NCBI GenBank assembly: GCA_018302985.1
Contig: JAGVZA010000004.1
Location: forward strand, 1-64,000
Length of the DNA: 64,000 nt
Direction of reading: 5' to 3'
Origin: Candidatus Woesearchaeota archaeon
GTDB taxonomy: Archaea > Nanobdellota > Nanobdellia > SCGC-AAA011-G17 > UBA489
The notes beneath the pieces were generated by a model that was given only the letters and a program-made list of their open reading frames with translations, ran no database searches and was not told where the DNA came from. This document shows, piece after piece, positions 42,772 through 50,739 of the stretch (its first letter is position 1; each line of letters begins with the position of its first letter). The position numbers and the translations under genes are program-made.

Positions 42772-43836
42772 CTAATATAAACTTCTGAAACGCGCATACC
42801 AGAATTCCATCAAGCGACGCCTGAAAGAACGATGATGCCATTCCTCTTTGGTGACTTGTTTGCACTTGCTCAAATTTTTTAAGAAGATTTCTCGCAATTC
42901 TTGTGCAACTTTTTTATCTGAAGAAAATACGTTGAGCTCATAACTATGGGCAAAACTTCGATGTGTGAGATTTGCGCTGCCTATAGTAAATTCTCTATCA
43001 TCACAGACCATTGTTTTTGCATGAATCATATTAGGATACTGAAAGATTTTCACACCGCTTCTTAGAATTCTTGCAAACAAATATTGACTTCCATAATGGA
43101 GGAATCTTAAGTTTCCCTGCTTTGGAACGATGACACGAACATCTACACCTCGTCGGACTGCTTTCTTGAGAGCAGTACGCACATCTTGCTTGGGCAGGAA
43201 ATATGCGTGCGTCAAATAGATGTACTGTTTTGCATTATTGATCACTTCTAAATATTCATCACGAATAAATTGACGTGTTAAAGATGGAACTCCAGCAATA
43301 GCACGGTAAATTCCCTTTTGATGCTGCTGCCAACGCAATTGTTTTGTTAATTGGAAAGCGTTCAAATAGAGATTTCCTTGGATAATCATCAACGTCTGAA
43401 AAAATATCTCCCTGAGTTCTGGAGCTAAAGTCTTTTCTAAGCGTAAATGTGTATCTTTCCATTCCAAGAATGAACGTCCAATGTTCATGCCACCTATATA
43501 ACTTATTTTACTGTCAATCAATGCTAGTTTTCGATGGTTTGCACGGAAGGAGAATTTCTTGAAATGGATGGATTTAAATTTAAATGTTTTCACACCAGAA
43601 ATTTCTAACTCATTAATAAATCTGCGAGATAACTTTGTGGTGAACCCATCGTAGACAAAACGAACATCCACTCCTTTTAATGATTTTTGAATGAGCTTCT
43701 TTTTGAGTTGATGACCTAATTTATCCTGAACAACAATGGCAAACTCCAGATAGACTGATTTGGTAGCTTTCTCTATGTCTTTTAAGAGATCGTGATAGAA
43801 CTCCTTATAGCCTGTGTAGATCATCACCTTTTTCAT
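42772..43836 (-). CDS. Phospholipase D / cardiolipin synthase family enzyme
   Basis: 354 residues with both HKD motifs: NHRKLALIDSKISYIGGMN (about residue 100) and HAKTMVCDDREFTIGSANL (about residue 265). Architecture matches ClsA-like synthases without the N-terminal TM pair. In archaea such enzymes make cardiolipin-like dimeric lipids or act as other phosphodiester transferases. Full active-site residues present. Confidence 0.9.
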   Translation of the reverse strand: MKKVMIYTGYKEFYHDLLKDIEKATKSVYLEFAIVVQDKLGHQLKKKLIQKSLKGVDVRFVYDGFTTKLSRRFINELEISGVKTFKFKSIHFKKFSFRANHRKLALIDSKISYIGGMNIGRSFLEWKDTHLRLEKTLAPELREIFFQTLMIIQGNLYLNAFQLTKQLRWQQHQKGIYRAIAGVPSLTRQFIRDEYLEVINNAKQYIYLTHAYFLPKQDVRTALKKAVRRGVDVRVIVPKQGNLRFLHYGSQYLFARILRSGVKIFQYPNMIHAKTMVCDDREFTIGSANLTHRSFAHSYELNVFSSDKKVAQELREIFLKNLSKCKQVTKEEWHHRSFRRRLMEFWYARFRSLY

Positions 43837-43899
43837 AGTCTTTTAACCTAACAAGACTCTATGCTTTTCTACTTATATAAATATTCGCTTCATTTGCTC

Positions 43900-44583
43900 T
43901 TATAAGAAATTACCTAAATCGATATCAGGAGTATCTCTAAAACAGTCTTCTGCATATTGACAAGAACGACACATCCATCGCTTGTCTTGATCTAAGCGTG
44001 ATTCTGGCAAAGGCAATTTTCCATCGATTAATTTTTTATGCAATAACCTGAAACGCTCGATGACTTGATTGAATACATTTTCATCATAGACAACATGAAA
44101 TGTTTTACTCTTGAGCGTGTTTTTTTCCAGATAGAGGAGGATACCTTCCTTGACTTTTCGAGCATGCAAATATAGTTGGAGCTGCATGATGTGACTCTCT
44201 GATGCTTCTTCCATATATCTGAGATCTTTTGTAGATTTGACTTCTACTAATGCTTCTCTGCTGCCTATCTTGACTCTGATAAGATCATCAATTCTTCCAG
44301 AAATAGTGAAGTCATCAAAAACTAACTCAAAAGGTACTTCTTTTTCCACCAACTCTACTTCTTCGACTTTGTCTGACTTGAAAACATCAGCGACGAATTC
44401 ATGCAAACGATTGCCTGCTTCGAAGACTTTTTTTAATTCTTTATCCACTGGCTTGGGATTGCGAAAAGTATACCAAGTTTTCCTCATGCACTGACCTACT
44501 TCAGAGGGATAATAACGACCTATACTTCTGATGCGTATTTCTGACTGGAGAAAACGATCCACCATGTCATCAAAGTTAATCAT
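43900..44583 (-). CDS. Cas4/Dna2-like PD-(D/E)XK nuclease with C-terminal Cys cluster
   Basis: Start at ATG 44583, 19 codons inside the tracked ORF, because TATA CTTTTTAAG is centred 27 nt before it. N-terminal Cys in YYPSEVGQCMRKTWY, RecB-type core SGRIDDLIRV and EALVEVKSTKDL, then MCRSCQYAEDC: three C-terminal Cys that with the first one would hold a 4Fe-4S cluster as in Cas4. No cas1, cas2 or CRISPR array lies near, so a solo Cas4-like exonuclease for repair or defence. Promoter carries element copy C. Confidence 0.85.
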   Translation of the reverse strand: MINFDDMVDRFLQSEIRIRSIGRYYPSEVGQCMRKTWYTFRNPKPVDKELKKVFEAGNRLHEFVADVFKSDKVEEVELVEKEVPFELVFDDFTISGRIDDLIRVKIGSREALVEVKSTKDLRYMEEASESHIMQLQLYLHARKVKEGILLYLEKNTLKSKTFHVVYDENVFNQVIERFRLLHKKLIDGKLPLPESRLDQDKRWMCRSCQYAEDCFRDTPDIDLGNFL

Positions 44584-44615
44584 CTTGATTTCTTGACTAT
44601 GATCACTTAAAAAGG

Positions 44616-44637
44616 TTCTGGGGGAGTTTGAGAAGTA
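44616..44637 (-). promoter_or_regulatory. Shared upstream promoter element, copy C (Cas4-like nuclease)
   Basis: Minus strand GTACTTCTCAAACTCCCCCA, then AGAACC and TATA CTTTTTAAG. Core is 24 nt from the TATA centre, matching copies A, B and D. Confidence 0.65.
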
Positions 44638-44706
44638 CAATCTCTCATCCCCAATATTTATAAATTAGTACTTCTTCCTTTCTCTACAATTATTTGAGGT
44701 GAAAAC

Positions 44707-45135
44707 ATGGGTTTGTTTAGCATTGTAGATGTTAATTATTGGGCAGTTTTAGTAGCTGCTTTAGTTGCTTTTGTGATTGGAGGTTTATGGTATTCTCCGG
44801 TTCTCTTTGGCAAATTATGGATGCAATTGATGGGCATTACTCCCAAGATGATGACTGAGGCAAAGAAAAAAAGCATGACTTTGAGTTATGTTTTACAATT
44901 TATAGCTCTTCTAGTGATGGCATGCGTTGTAGCTCATTTTATCAGCCTTTTGGGATTAACGACACTTCCAGAGATCTTACAATTAGTTTTCTGGTCTTGG
45001 TTAGGGTATCAAGCTACTTTAGAATTGAGCAGCACTTTATGGGGTTGTAAATCGTGGAGTTTATTTTTATTGAACTCAGCGCATAACCTTGTTAGTTTCG
45101 TTGCTATGGGCCTAGTCTTTTTCTGGATGCTCTAA
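44707..45135 (+). CDS. DUF1761 family membrane protein
   Basis: 142 residues, four TM helices. WAVLVAALVAFVIGGLWYSP is the DUF1761 hallmark with the conserved GxLWYSP, and FGKLWMQLMG follows. Function unknown. The ATG has a good Shine-Dalgarno (TTGAGGTG, 6 nt spacer). Confidence 0.85.
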   Translation: MGLFSIVDVNYWAVLVAALVAFVIGGLWYSPVLFGKLWMQLMGITPKMMTEAKKKSMTLSYVLQFIALLVMACVVAHFISLLGLTTLPEILQLVFWSWLGYQATLELSSTLWGCKSWSLFLLNSAHNLVSFVAMGLVFFWML

Positions 45136-45217
45136 TTTTTTCTTTTTTTCTTTATTCTTTTTTAGGGACGAATTTCATTCCAACATATTTTTAAATAGTT
45201 ATTTAATATAATCCACT

Positions 45218-45682
45218 ATGCAACCCGTAACCATCCCTTTACTTGTACATGATATTTCATTACTTCAAATCTATACAAGATTATTTTCACAAGAAAAGCT
45301 AGCTTTAGTTGTTCATAGATCTCCAGATACAGCATTACCCTTGCTCTTATCAACACCTTTCCCCGTTATTTTGATGGATGTAACTTCGGTTCCAGGACTG
45401 AAATGCCTTGATGCAGGTTTAGAAGAATTTTCTGTTCGTAATGTTCATGCGCCTGATTTCTATCACAGGCTTACCTTCTATATCTTGGATCGTTTACGAT
45501 CTCCAACTTCCGCTAATAGTAAGACTCCTCTAGTTGTTAGTGGACTCTTTGGTGCTGAACATGATAACTTATCTCCCAGACTAGAGAGACGACTTCTTGA
45601 ACATGGAGCGACAGCATATGTTGATATCACCCAACTAGATCATCAACTTGTACACCAAGTTATAACTTACCTCGAGAAATAA
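45218..45682 (+). CDS. Unknown protein, receiver-like fold possible
   Basis: 154 residues. PFPVILMDVTSVPGLKCLD recalls the phosphoacceptor strand of response-regulator receivers (Asp then PG), but the other acidic pair and Lys are not obvious. No DNA-binding domain. Calling it a degenerate receiver is speculative. Its TATA (TTTAAATAG or TTTAATATAA) precedes the ATG by 20-30 nt. Confidence 0.45.
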   Translation: MQPVTIPLLVHDISLLQIYTRLFSQEKLALVVHRSPDTALPLLLSTPFPVILMDVTSVPGLKCLDAGLEEFSVRNVHAPDFYHRLTFYILDRLRSPTSANSKTPLVVSGLFGAEHDNLSPRLERRLLEHGATAYVDITQLDHQLVHQVITYLEK

Positions 45683-45808
45683 TTATTTGCTTATTTTTTT
45701 ATTTGTTGCCCCGTGTCTATGCTTTGGTTCATAAGGACAATTAGTACATCTAGAACCACAACAACTTCCCTGCTGGAGCAAGAATTTTTTACTTAAGGGA
45801 TCAATCAT
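45683..45808 (-). CDS. DUF5522-type Cys-rich micro-protein
   Basis: Not in the ORF track. 41 residues from ATG 45808: MIDPLSKKFLLQQGSCCGSR then CTNCPYEP. The CCGxxCxxCPY core is the DUF5522 signature, probably a metal site. TATA TTATATAAC is centred 26 nt before the ATG, the leaderless spacing. Stops one base after the end of the convergent gene. Confidence 0.75.
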   Translation of the reverse strand: MIDPLSKKFLLQQGSCCGSRCTNCPYEPKHRHGATNKKISK

Positions 45809-45892
45809 TCTTTTTTGCTGTACATTTAGGTTATATAATTCTTATCGTCTCTTGTCCAAACCTTTTTATAGCACTACTTCCATCTCCATATT

Positions 45893-46741
45893 ATGAAGCA
45901 CACACGTTCTGTTACTTTACTTTTAGTTCTTCTCTTTATTGCTGCTCAAATAGTAGGATTATATGTTGTCTCAGAATATGTAACTTTTGAGACTGTTACT
46001 GTTGGCAATATGACCTACCAAGAAGAAGTATTCAAGCCCCTACCCTATGACTTAGAACGACCTCAATTTGCAAAAGAAACTTCTTATCTGCCTATTATTG
46101 CGATTATTCTGATTAGTACTCTCTTGGTTTTACTTATTGTCAAATTTGGAGCGCGTCTTTTATGGAAAGTTTGGTTTTTCTTATCTGTTTGGTTTTGTAT
46201 GATGATTGCTTTTGGTGCATTCTTAGACAAACATTGGATTGCTCTACTTATAGCTCTTATTTTAGCACTCTTGAAAGTATTTCGCATTCATCCCTTTATC
46301 CATAATCTTACAGAACTTTTTATCTATGGAGGACTAGCTGCAGTCTTTACTCCTGTCTTAAGTCTTTTTAGCATTTCCATTTTATTAGTCATTATTTCCA
46401 TCTATGATTTCATTGCTGTTCGCAAAACAAAACACATGGTTGACATGGCAGAATTCCAATCGAAAATGCAATTGTTTGCTGGACTCTTAATTCCTTATGG
46501 CAAGAAAGGAGAAAAAACTGCTATCTTAGGTGGAGGAGATATTGGATTTCCTTTACTCTTTGCAAGTGTTGTTTTAATGGACTATTCTTTTTGGGCTGCT
46601 ATGCTAGTAGTTTTAGGAGCTGCTTTAGCCTTAAGTTATTTGCTAGTAACTAGCGAGAAAAATAAATATTATCCAGCAATGCCTATTTTATCTGCCGGTT
46701 GCTTTTTGGGATTGGGATTGGCCTATTTATTCTTATTATAA
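45893..46741 (+). CDS. Presenilin/SPP-like intramembrane aspartyl protease
   Basis: 282 residues, about eight TM helices. Catalytic YD in ISIYDFIAVRK, GxGD in LGGGDIGFPLLFA, and a PAL-like YPAMPILS (PAMP instead of PALP). The two aspartates are in adjacent TM helices as required. Archaeal presenilin homologues cleave TM segments such as signal-peptide remnants. Convergent with the TauD-like gene. Confidence 0.9.
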   Translation: MKHTRSVTLLLVLLFIAAQIVGLYVVSEYVTFETVTVGNMTYQEEVFKPLPYDLERPQFAKETSYLPIIAIILISTLLVLLIVKFGARLLWKVWFFLSVWFCMMIAFGAFLDKHWIALLIALILALLKVFRIHPFIHNLTELFIYGGLAAVFTPVLSLFSISILLVIISIYDFIAVRKTKHMVDMAEFQSKMQLFAGLLIPYGKKGEKTAILGGGDIGFPLLFASVVLMDYSFWAAMLVVLGAALALSYLLVTSEKNKYYPAMPILSAGCFLGLGLAYLFLL

Positions 46742-47461
46742 TTATTGCATCCTAATTCTTAAGAGATGTCTTTTCTTATCTTTGAATTCTGTCCTTCCAT
46801 GCAACATTTCATCGTTTTTCATGATAATTATCTCTCCTCTCTGTAACAGTACTTTTCTTACCTCTTTATGTCTATTACAATATTGTTCAAAATATTCTAC
46901 AGCTCTTTGCATCTCTTCATTTTCCATAGTACAGGCAAATCCCCTCATAATGGTATCTTTTCTGAATCTTAGCAAAGGCCTTTTACTAATCACTGGACAC
47001 CAGATTACTTCTGGATTATCTTCCTTTCTTTTCTTTGTATAGACTGTTGGAACACGAAATGGAAATTTATTTTTTTGCAATATTTTCAGACAAGCCCTTC
47101 CTCTTTTAGTTCTCTTTAATTGTTTGAGTATCTTTTTCCCATCTAAGAGCAAGGTATCTCCACCACTTATTGCTTTTCTGATTACTGCGAGAAGCACATA
47201 TCTTTCTGGGTGCATTTTATACTGCGTATCGGTATGCAATGTTGCCTTAACTGCGTTTTCTGAGAATGTTGTAGTGTATTCCTCGATATCTCTTGCTTTA
47301 ACGTCCCAGATTACTTTCTTGTCACGAATATCAGTTGGCGTCGGCTGACCAAAAATTCCTGCTAATGCTATGAGAAGTATCTTTCCTATTGCCTTTCCGT
47401 ACTTTGTGAAGGGATATCCCTTAAGAATAATATACTTTTCCTTTATTACGCTTCTTTTCAA
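46742..47461 (-). CDS. TauD/TfdA-like Fe(II)/2-oxoglutarate oxygenase, start unclear
   Basis: Double-stranded beta-helix enzyme: HxD in VKATLHTDTQYK, distal His in NDEMLHGRTEF, and 2OG-binding Arg in HLLRIRM. The tracked start (TTG 47461) is probably too late. The same frame stays open for 66 more codons to a GTA ACA ACA ACA at 47659, and reads like protein (QWQIKGKRIVLKRIII). No ATG, GTG or TTG opens it except 47461. A TATA (TTTTTATAACC, about 47680-47688) would place transcription start at that GTA. A mutated or misread start codon is likely. Aerobic chemistry in a DPANN-type genome is unusual. Confidence 0.75.
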   Translation of the reverse strand: MKRSVIKEKYIILKGYPFTKYGKAIGKILLIALAGIFGQPTPTDIRDKKVIWDVKARDIEEYTTTFSENAVKATLHTDTQYKMHPERYVLLAVIRKAISGGDTLLLDGKKILKQLKRTKRGRACLKILQKNKFPFRVPTVYTKKRKEDNPEVIWCPVISKRPLLRFRKDTIMRGFACTMENEEMQRAVEYFEQYCNRHKEVRKVLLQRGEIIIMKNDEMLHGRTEFKDKKRHLLRIRMQ

Positions 47462-47728
47462 CTCTCTAAAAAAATTAATCCCTTCTTTCCACTCTTTCTC
47501 TACACACGTCTCGATATCACGAAATACATTTTTGTTAACATCATTCTTCTTCCATTGTTGTGCAATCTTTTTTATTTGATTAAGGAATGGAGAAGGAATA
47601 ATAATCCTCTTTAGTACAATTCTCTTTCCTTTTATTTGCCACTGTAGTGTTGTTGTTACTTTACTTCACCCTATGAGGTTATAAAAAACTTCTATTTAAA
47701 GAATATGTTTCTTGTAGTTTATCTTTTA

Positions 47729-47956
47729 TTACTCTAATCTTGTAAGAGGTATTCTTTCTTGACAACCTCTGTCCTGTACTTCTTTTTCTTGATACTCTGG
47801 ACTTTTCTTTTTTAGGCTTCTCAGGAGATCATCATCAAAATCTGGACCTACAAATACTGCACCACTTCCTTGATAAGGAAATATCAGATATTCTTTAATT
47901 TGTGGCAGTGCTTTTAAGTTCTTTCTTTTGCTTTGATATGGATCGTTATTGTTCAT
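47729..47956 (-). CDS. Unknown 75-aa protein
   Basis: Basic N-terminus, FPYQGSGAVFVGPDFDDDLL in the middle, charged C-terminus. Soluble, no recognised family. Upstream region to the zinc-ribbon gene is 47 nt. Confidence 0.45.
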   Translation of the reverse strand: MNNNDPYQSKRKNLKALPQIKEYLIFPYQGSGAVFVGPDFDDDLLRSLKKKSPEYQEKEVQDRGCQERIPLTRLE

Positions 47957-48003
47957 TTTTAGTCTTCTCAGAAATCATTCTCTTCAACTACTGCTTGGTT
48001 TAC

Positions 48004-48123
48004 TTAAGCAACAGTCAAAATTTCAAATTGTTTACTTTGACACATACATTCAACACAGTCAGGAACTTCTGGCTGATCTAGGGTGAATATAGCGCCACAG
48101 TCTTTGCATTCAGCTTGGTACAT
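48004..48123 (-). CDS. Zinc-ribbon micro-protein
   Basis: Not in the ORF track. 39 residues: MYQAECKDCGAIFTLDQPEV then PDCVECMCQ, i.e. CxxCG and CxxC, a minimal zinc ribbon resembling the FmdB/C2C2 type. TATA TTATATAAT is centred about 25 nt before ATG 48123. The region 48123-48240 holds a second TATA-like site and a 10-bp palindrome. Confidence 0.7.
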   Translation of the reverse strand: MYQAECKDCGAIFTLDQPEVPDCVECMCQSKQFEILTVA

Positions 48124-48200
48124 TGTTTCTCAACCTATAGATTATATAATGTATATACTTTTAAGTGATGAACTTCTATATAAATGTTGGCTTTTTTGAA

Positions 48201-48210
48201 AGGTGCACCT
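48201..48210. promoter_or_regulatory. Perfect palindrome AGGTGCACCT
   Basis: A 10-bp perfect palindrome, GC-rich in an AT-rich gap, about 50 nt upstream of the zinc-ribbon TATA. It resembles in style the TrmB4 site AGGGTACCCT but differs in sequence. Confidence 0.3.
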
Positions 48211-48239
48211 AAGCTGTTAGATTGACTAGAATTAGAGGC

Positions 48240-48530
48240 TTATTCACTTGCCAATATTGCTTCTAAAACTGGCTCTTCTACTGGAGGAATCTCCATGATT
48301 GAGGCGTTCTCAGTAACCAAAGCGCCTATTTCAGACTCTTGCCCCATAACTTTAACTGAAAATCCTCTTTGTTGTAATCTGACTGCTAATCTCTGCATTT
48401 GTCTAACTAACTCTGGTTCGCTCCTTTTTTTCATTCTTTGGAGAAAAGTCCCTAGTGATTTGTATCTGCCAGTATATTCGGCTACTTTGGTGATTCCCGG
48501 TATGAATCTATAGAGGTGTCTCATTTGCAT
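48240..48530 (-). CDS. Unknown small helical protein
   Basis: 96 residues, Arg/Gln-rich helices (FLQRMKKRSEPELVRQMQRL, AVRLQQRGFSVKVM), acidic C-terminus. No recognised family, no membrane segment. Shares a divergent promoter region with the two-TM gene at 48677. Confidence 0.45.
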   Translation of the reverse strand: MQMRHLYRFIPGITKVAEYTGRYKSLGTFLQRMKKRSEPELVRQMQRLAVRLQQRGFSVKVMGQESEIGALVTENASIMEIPPVEEPVLEAILASE

Positions 48531-48676
48531 TGCTTCCGTAGAACAGAGAAGGTTCTCTGAATTTACTTAGGTCTATTTAGAGAATAGAGTATATAAACTT
48601 TTCTTTTTATCTCTTTTAAGTGGTTACAAAAGAAATCTTTAAATAGTATTTTAGAATGGACAAATGAACATACACC

Positions 48677-49216
48677 ATGAGCAGCATAGTAACTGAATAT
48701 GAAGCACTATCTTTAATTGAAGGAGAAAATTCTTTACGAGAGATAGGGAATCAATCACCTAGTTTATACTTAACTATTTTTCGAAGTCTTGAAAAAATTC
48801 GGCAAATTGATCCTGAAAAGGCAGAAGGAAGAAGAGATTATGTTTCAACAGACGATCTCTCAAAAGCTAGACTCTCCATGCCTGCAGAAATTCATGCAGT
48901 AATCTATGGTTTACAAGGTTTTAAGTCATTTGAGGCTCGTAAACGCAGTATAAATAGTTTTACTGGCTCTTTGGTTGGACTTAGTCTTTCTCTTGGATTA
49001 GTAGCACAAAACTACATTGAAAATACTTCTACTTATGTTGCTGCTGGAGCGTTGGGAGTGATGGCACTAGCACTTCAACTTAGAGGTTTTTTCTATATTG
49101 GGAAATGGATTCATAATGAATACAGACGAAAACAAGATGAACGATTTACAAGACCTCTTGATCAAAGAGAATCAAAATTAGTGCAATATATCTTTATGAA
49201 CGATCATTCTTCGTAA
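48677..49216 (+). CDS. Two-TM protein of unknown function
   Basis: 179 residues: a helical, charged N-terminal 90, then two TM helices (about 95-115 and 120-140) and a basic tail. Layout is like the other short leaderless membrane genes here, without sequence similarity that I can see. TATA TCTTTAAATAG (about 48637-48647) lies about 35 nt before the ATG. Confidence 0.5.
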   Translation: MSSIVTEYEALSLIEGENSLREIGNQSPSLYLTIFRSLEKIRQIDPEKAEGRRDYVSTDDLSKARLSMPAEIHAVIYGLQGFKSFEARKRSINSFTGSLVGLSLSLGLVAQNYIENTSTYVAAGALGVMALALQLRGFFYIGKWIHNEYRRKQDERFTRPLDQRESKLVQYIFMNDHSS

Positions 49217-49242
49217 GCATCTAGAACTTTACCTATTGTTAA

Positions 49243-50334
49243 TTATTTTTCCTTTTCTCTTAACATTATTCGCTGCGGATCTTTATTGACTTGGAATTCA
49301 GCAACCCTTTGCTTCTGCTGCAAGTCTACAATAGAAATAGTGTTAGATTGACTATTGCTGACATAAGCTGTTTTTGCATCTGCGGTAATGACTACATCAC
49401 TAGGTGCGACACCGACGTCTATTGTTGCTAGGAGCATTTCCCGAGTTAAGCTTGTAAGAGATAGTGTATTGTCATCAGTATTTGTAATAGCACTTAACAC
49501 ATTGTTTGGCGAAAATGCAATTTGTGAAGCGCCAAGACCTACACGCATTTCCCTATATTCTTTAGGCTGCCTGATAGGAAGAATAGTAACTACACCAGTT
49601 GGGCTAGTCACATAGATATATCTTTCATGAGGACTCATCGCGAATTGTTCTGGCTGATCACCAGCAAACCAAGTGTCTATGAATGCGTCAATGGCAGTGT
49701 TGATAATAGTAATATCATCTGAGCCTCGATTAAGCACATAAATTTTTCTTTCATCTTCACTTAAAATCATTGGACCGGGATCTGATCCTACTGCGATTTC
49801 CTTATTGATGAATCCTAATTTCTTATCTATTACAACTACTGTATTTTCTGAAGGATTTGTTACATAAATATTCTTTTCTGTGACTACTATGCCTTCTGGA
49901 CTATTGCCTGCCTTGAATGTTTGCATGACCTCTTCTTTTTTGAGATCTATGACTGTGATAGTATTGCTTATTTGATTAGTGATATACATACTATCTGTTG
50001 TTTTATCAAAGAACATTTCCTGAGGACTTTTTCCTACAGCAATTTCTTTTCTAGTTTCGTTTTTCTCTCCATCAATAATACCAAAGAGATTTTCTGTTCT
50101 ATACAAGACATAGAGTATTTTTTGCTGTGTTCCTGTTTTTACTTCTGGAACAACTGTTTCATTTTCGGTGTTGTTTACCTTGATTGTCTCATTTGCTTCT
50201 GCAGGCAGCACATCTGGGTTTACTGTTGCTGGTTCTTGCAGTAATGTCCATGTGATTAAGGCTACGGCTAATATACAAAGAATTACACCTATACTTCCTA
50301 ATATTTTTGTTCTTCGAGTATCTCTTCTAACCAT
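49243..50334 (-). CDS. Membrane-anchored YVTN-repeat beta-propeller
   Basis: 363 residues. N-terminal TM anchor (about 10-30, IGVILCILAVALITWTLL), a Thr/Glu-rich spacer, then seven blades of the YVTN family: MYITNQISNTITVIDL, YVTNPSENTVVVIDKK, YVLNRGSDDITIIN, AYVSNSQSNTISIVDL. Found in archaeal surface-layer proteins and some quinoprotein relatives. Extracytoplasmic location inferred. Confidence 0.85.
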   Translation of the reverse strand: MVRRDTRRTKILGSIGVILCILAVALITWTLLQEPATVNPDVLPAEANETIKVNNTENETVVPEVKTGTQQKILYVLYRTENLFGIIDGEKNETRKEIAVGKSPQEMFFDKTTDSMYITNQISNTITVIDLKKEEVMQTFKAGNSPEGIVVTEKNIYVTNPSENTVVVIDKKLGFINKEIAVGSDPGPMILSEDERKIYVLNRGSDDITIINTAIDAFIDTWFAGDQPEQFAMSPHERYIYVTSPTGVVTILPIRQPKEYREMRVGLGASQIAFSPNNVLSAITNTDDNTLSLTSLTREMLLATIDVGVAPSDVVITADAKTAYVSNSQSNTISIVDLQQKQRVAEFQVNKDPQRIMLREKEK

Positions 50335-50460
50335 TATATTGTAGACTAGAGATTGGTTTAAAAGGGTTTTGGCTCTTTTCTTTGCAATCTACTACTGTCT
50401 TAGGAATATAGTTTTCTCACTAGGGTTATGATTCTTTAGAACTTATTTAGTATATGTCAA

Positions 50461-50586
50461 GGAAGGGGTAGATGGGAAAAGAGGTGTTAGGGAAAAGACA
50501 TAGCAGAAACCCACCTACCCGTTCCGATGACTGTGAATGGAACAGAGTCTTGACTTTTCAATCTTAGTTGACTGTCTCAACCCCCC
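50461..50586 (-). ncRNA. Candidate structured RNA under promoter element copy D
   Basis: The gap 50334-50740 has no convincing ORF but holds an island of about 45-50% GC. The minus-strand TATA GTTTTTATACG (centre about 50612) predicts a start at 50586, where the transcript begins GGGGGG. That could pair with CCTTCC at 466-461. Inside are GTTGA/TCAAC, GTTCC/GGAAC (539-543 with 521-525) and an 11-bp stem GGGTAGGTGGG/CCCATCTACCC (520-510 with 476-466, one mismatch). About 126 nt. It does not match 5S, SRP, RNase P or box C/D RNA as I know them. Confidence 0.5.
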
Positions 50587-50608
50587 TAGAGGTTCTAAGA
50601 TACACTCG

Positions 50609-50640
50609 TATAAAAACTTATCGATGGTCTTTGAGAAATT
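50609..50640 (-). promoter_or_regulatory. Shared upstream promoter element, copy D, with TATA (ncRNA)
   Basis: Minus strand AATTTCTCAAAGACCATC, then GATAAGT and TATA TTTTTATACG. Core is 25 nt from the TATA centre as in copies A-C. No ORF follows in the expected position, which is why I assign the promoter to the candidate RNA. Confidence 0.55.
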
Positions 50641-50739
50641 CCTTTTTTAACCTTTATTTTATCATTGGAAGCCATATTTTGGATTTCTCATGTTAGGGTT
50701 AGTGGTATCTTTATAAATTTCCTTGTTTCTTTCACTCTT

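Noticed and set aside
42694-42865. Longer start for the 88-aa protein
   Set aside because: The extra region overlaps the PLD gene, and the TATA box and promoter element lie inside it.
43900-44583. CRISPR-Cas locus around the Cas4-like gene
   Set aside because: No repeats with regular spacers and no other cas genes seen anywhere in the window.
45218-45682. Response-regulator receiver
   Set aside because: Only one receiver-like strand is visible; the acidic pair and conserved Lys are not convincing.
50461-50586. 5S rRNA, SRP RNA or RNase P RNA at this island
   Set aside because: The diagnostic conserved segments of each are missing, although the size suits 5S.
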